Shown: positions 14,639 through 14,657 of the stretch, piece after piece
How the letters are laid out: each line of letters opens with the position of its first letter
How positions within the stretch are numbered: the stretch's first letter is position 1
Assembly: GCA_029256485.1 (NCBI GenBank)
Contig: JAQSXU010000088.1
Coordinates: 1-14,657 of the forward strand
Source: Clostridiaceae bacterium
GTDB lineage: Bacteria > Bacillota_A > Clostridia > Clostridiales > Clostridiaceae
DNA length: 14,657 nt
Direction of reading: 5' to 3'
Position numbers and translations under genes: made by a program
The notes under the pieces: generated by a model
Databases searched by the model: none
Seen by the model: the letters and a program-made list of their open reading frames with translations, nothing else
Told to the model about the DNA's origin: nothing

Positions 14639-14657
14639 CCATTTGTAGGGTTTAGCA

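Overview
The window is AT-rich chromosomal DNA with strong AGGAGG-type ribosome binding sites, TTG and GTG starts, and protein types typical of a Gram-positive anaerobe. These include a YqhD/Bdh-class alcohol dehydrogenase, a YdjA-like nitroreductase, a clostridial UvrC-like nuclease and a PotABCD-type transporter. The best fit is Clostridium sensu lato; I do not claim a species. All genes at the edges look complete. I see no phage, transposase, CRISPR, tRNA or rRNA.

Layout. (1) 1-1170, minus strand: iron/zinc alcohol dehydrogenase with its own promoter. (2) 1336-3756, plus: an FtsH-family membrane protease followed 24 bases later by a nitroreductase, closed by a strong terminator that may also serve the convergent gene. 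(3) 3813-4895, minus: a short UvrC-like GIY-YIG protein lacking the C-terminal UvrC nuclease and HhH domains. (4) 5002-6834, plus: small singly transcribed genes. They are a glutamine-rich protein of unknown role, a 46-residue basic peptide, a cold-shock protein with a roughly 140-base leader, and a small zinc-ribbon protein. Most are separated by hairpin terminators. (5) 6959-14519, plus: a long run of seven genes with gaps of 1 to 54 bases. It starts at a near-consensus promoter and a structured leader, then encodes a complete PotB-PotC-PotA-PotD-like ABC importer, adenine deaminase, an MTA/SAH-deaminase-like amidohydrolase and a 2H phosphoesterase. (6) 14520-14657: short degenerate repeats and a GC-richer hairpin with a U tract.

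How the genes work together. The last operon is the most coherent system in the window. A transporter that sequence alone would label spermidine/putrescine is co-transcribed with two deaminases acting on adenine or adenosine-type compounds. The leader carries a CACGA/TCGTG inverted repeat resembling a PurR box. The reading I favour, as inference, is a purine-related uptake and deamination operon under purine control, with the polyamine label being a family-level misnomer. The other genes look like ordinary housekeeping or stress functions. I did not find a clearly new defence or mobile system; the most unusual items are the operon logic and leader, the divergent amidohydrolase active-site loop, an intragenic terminator-like hairpin in the adenine deaminase gene, and the Q-rich protein.
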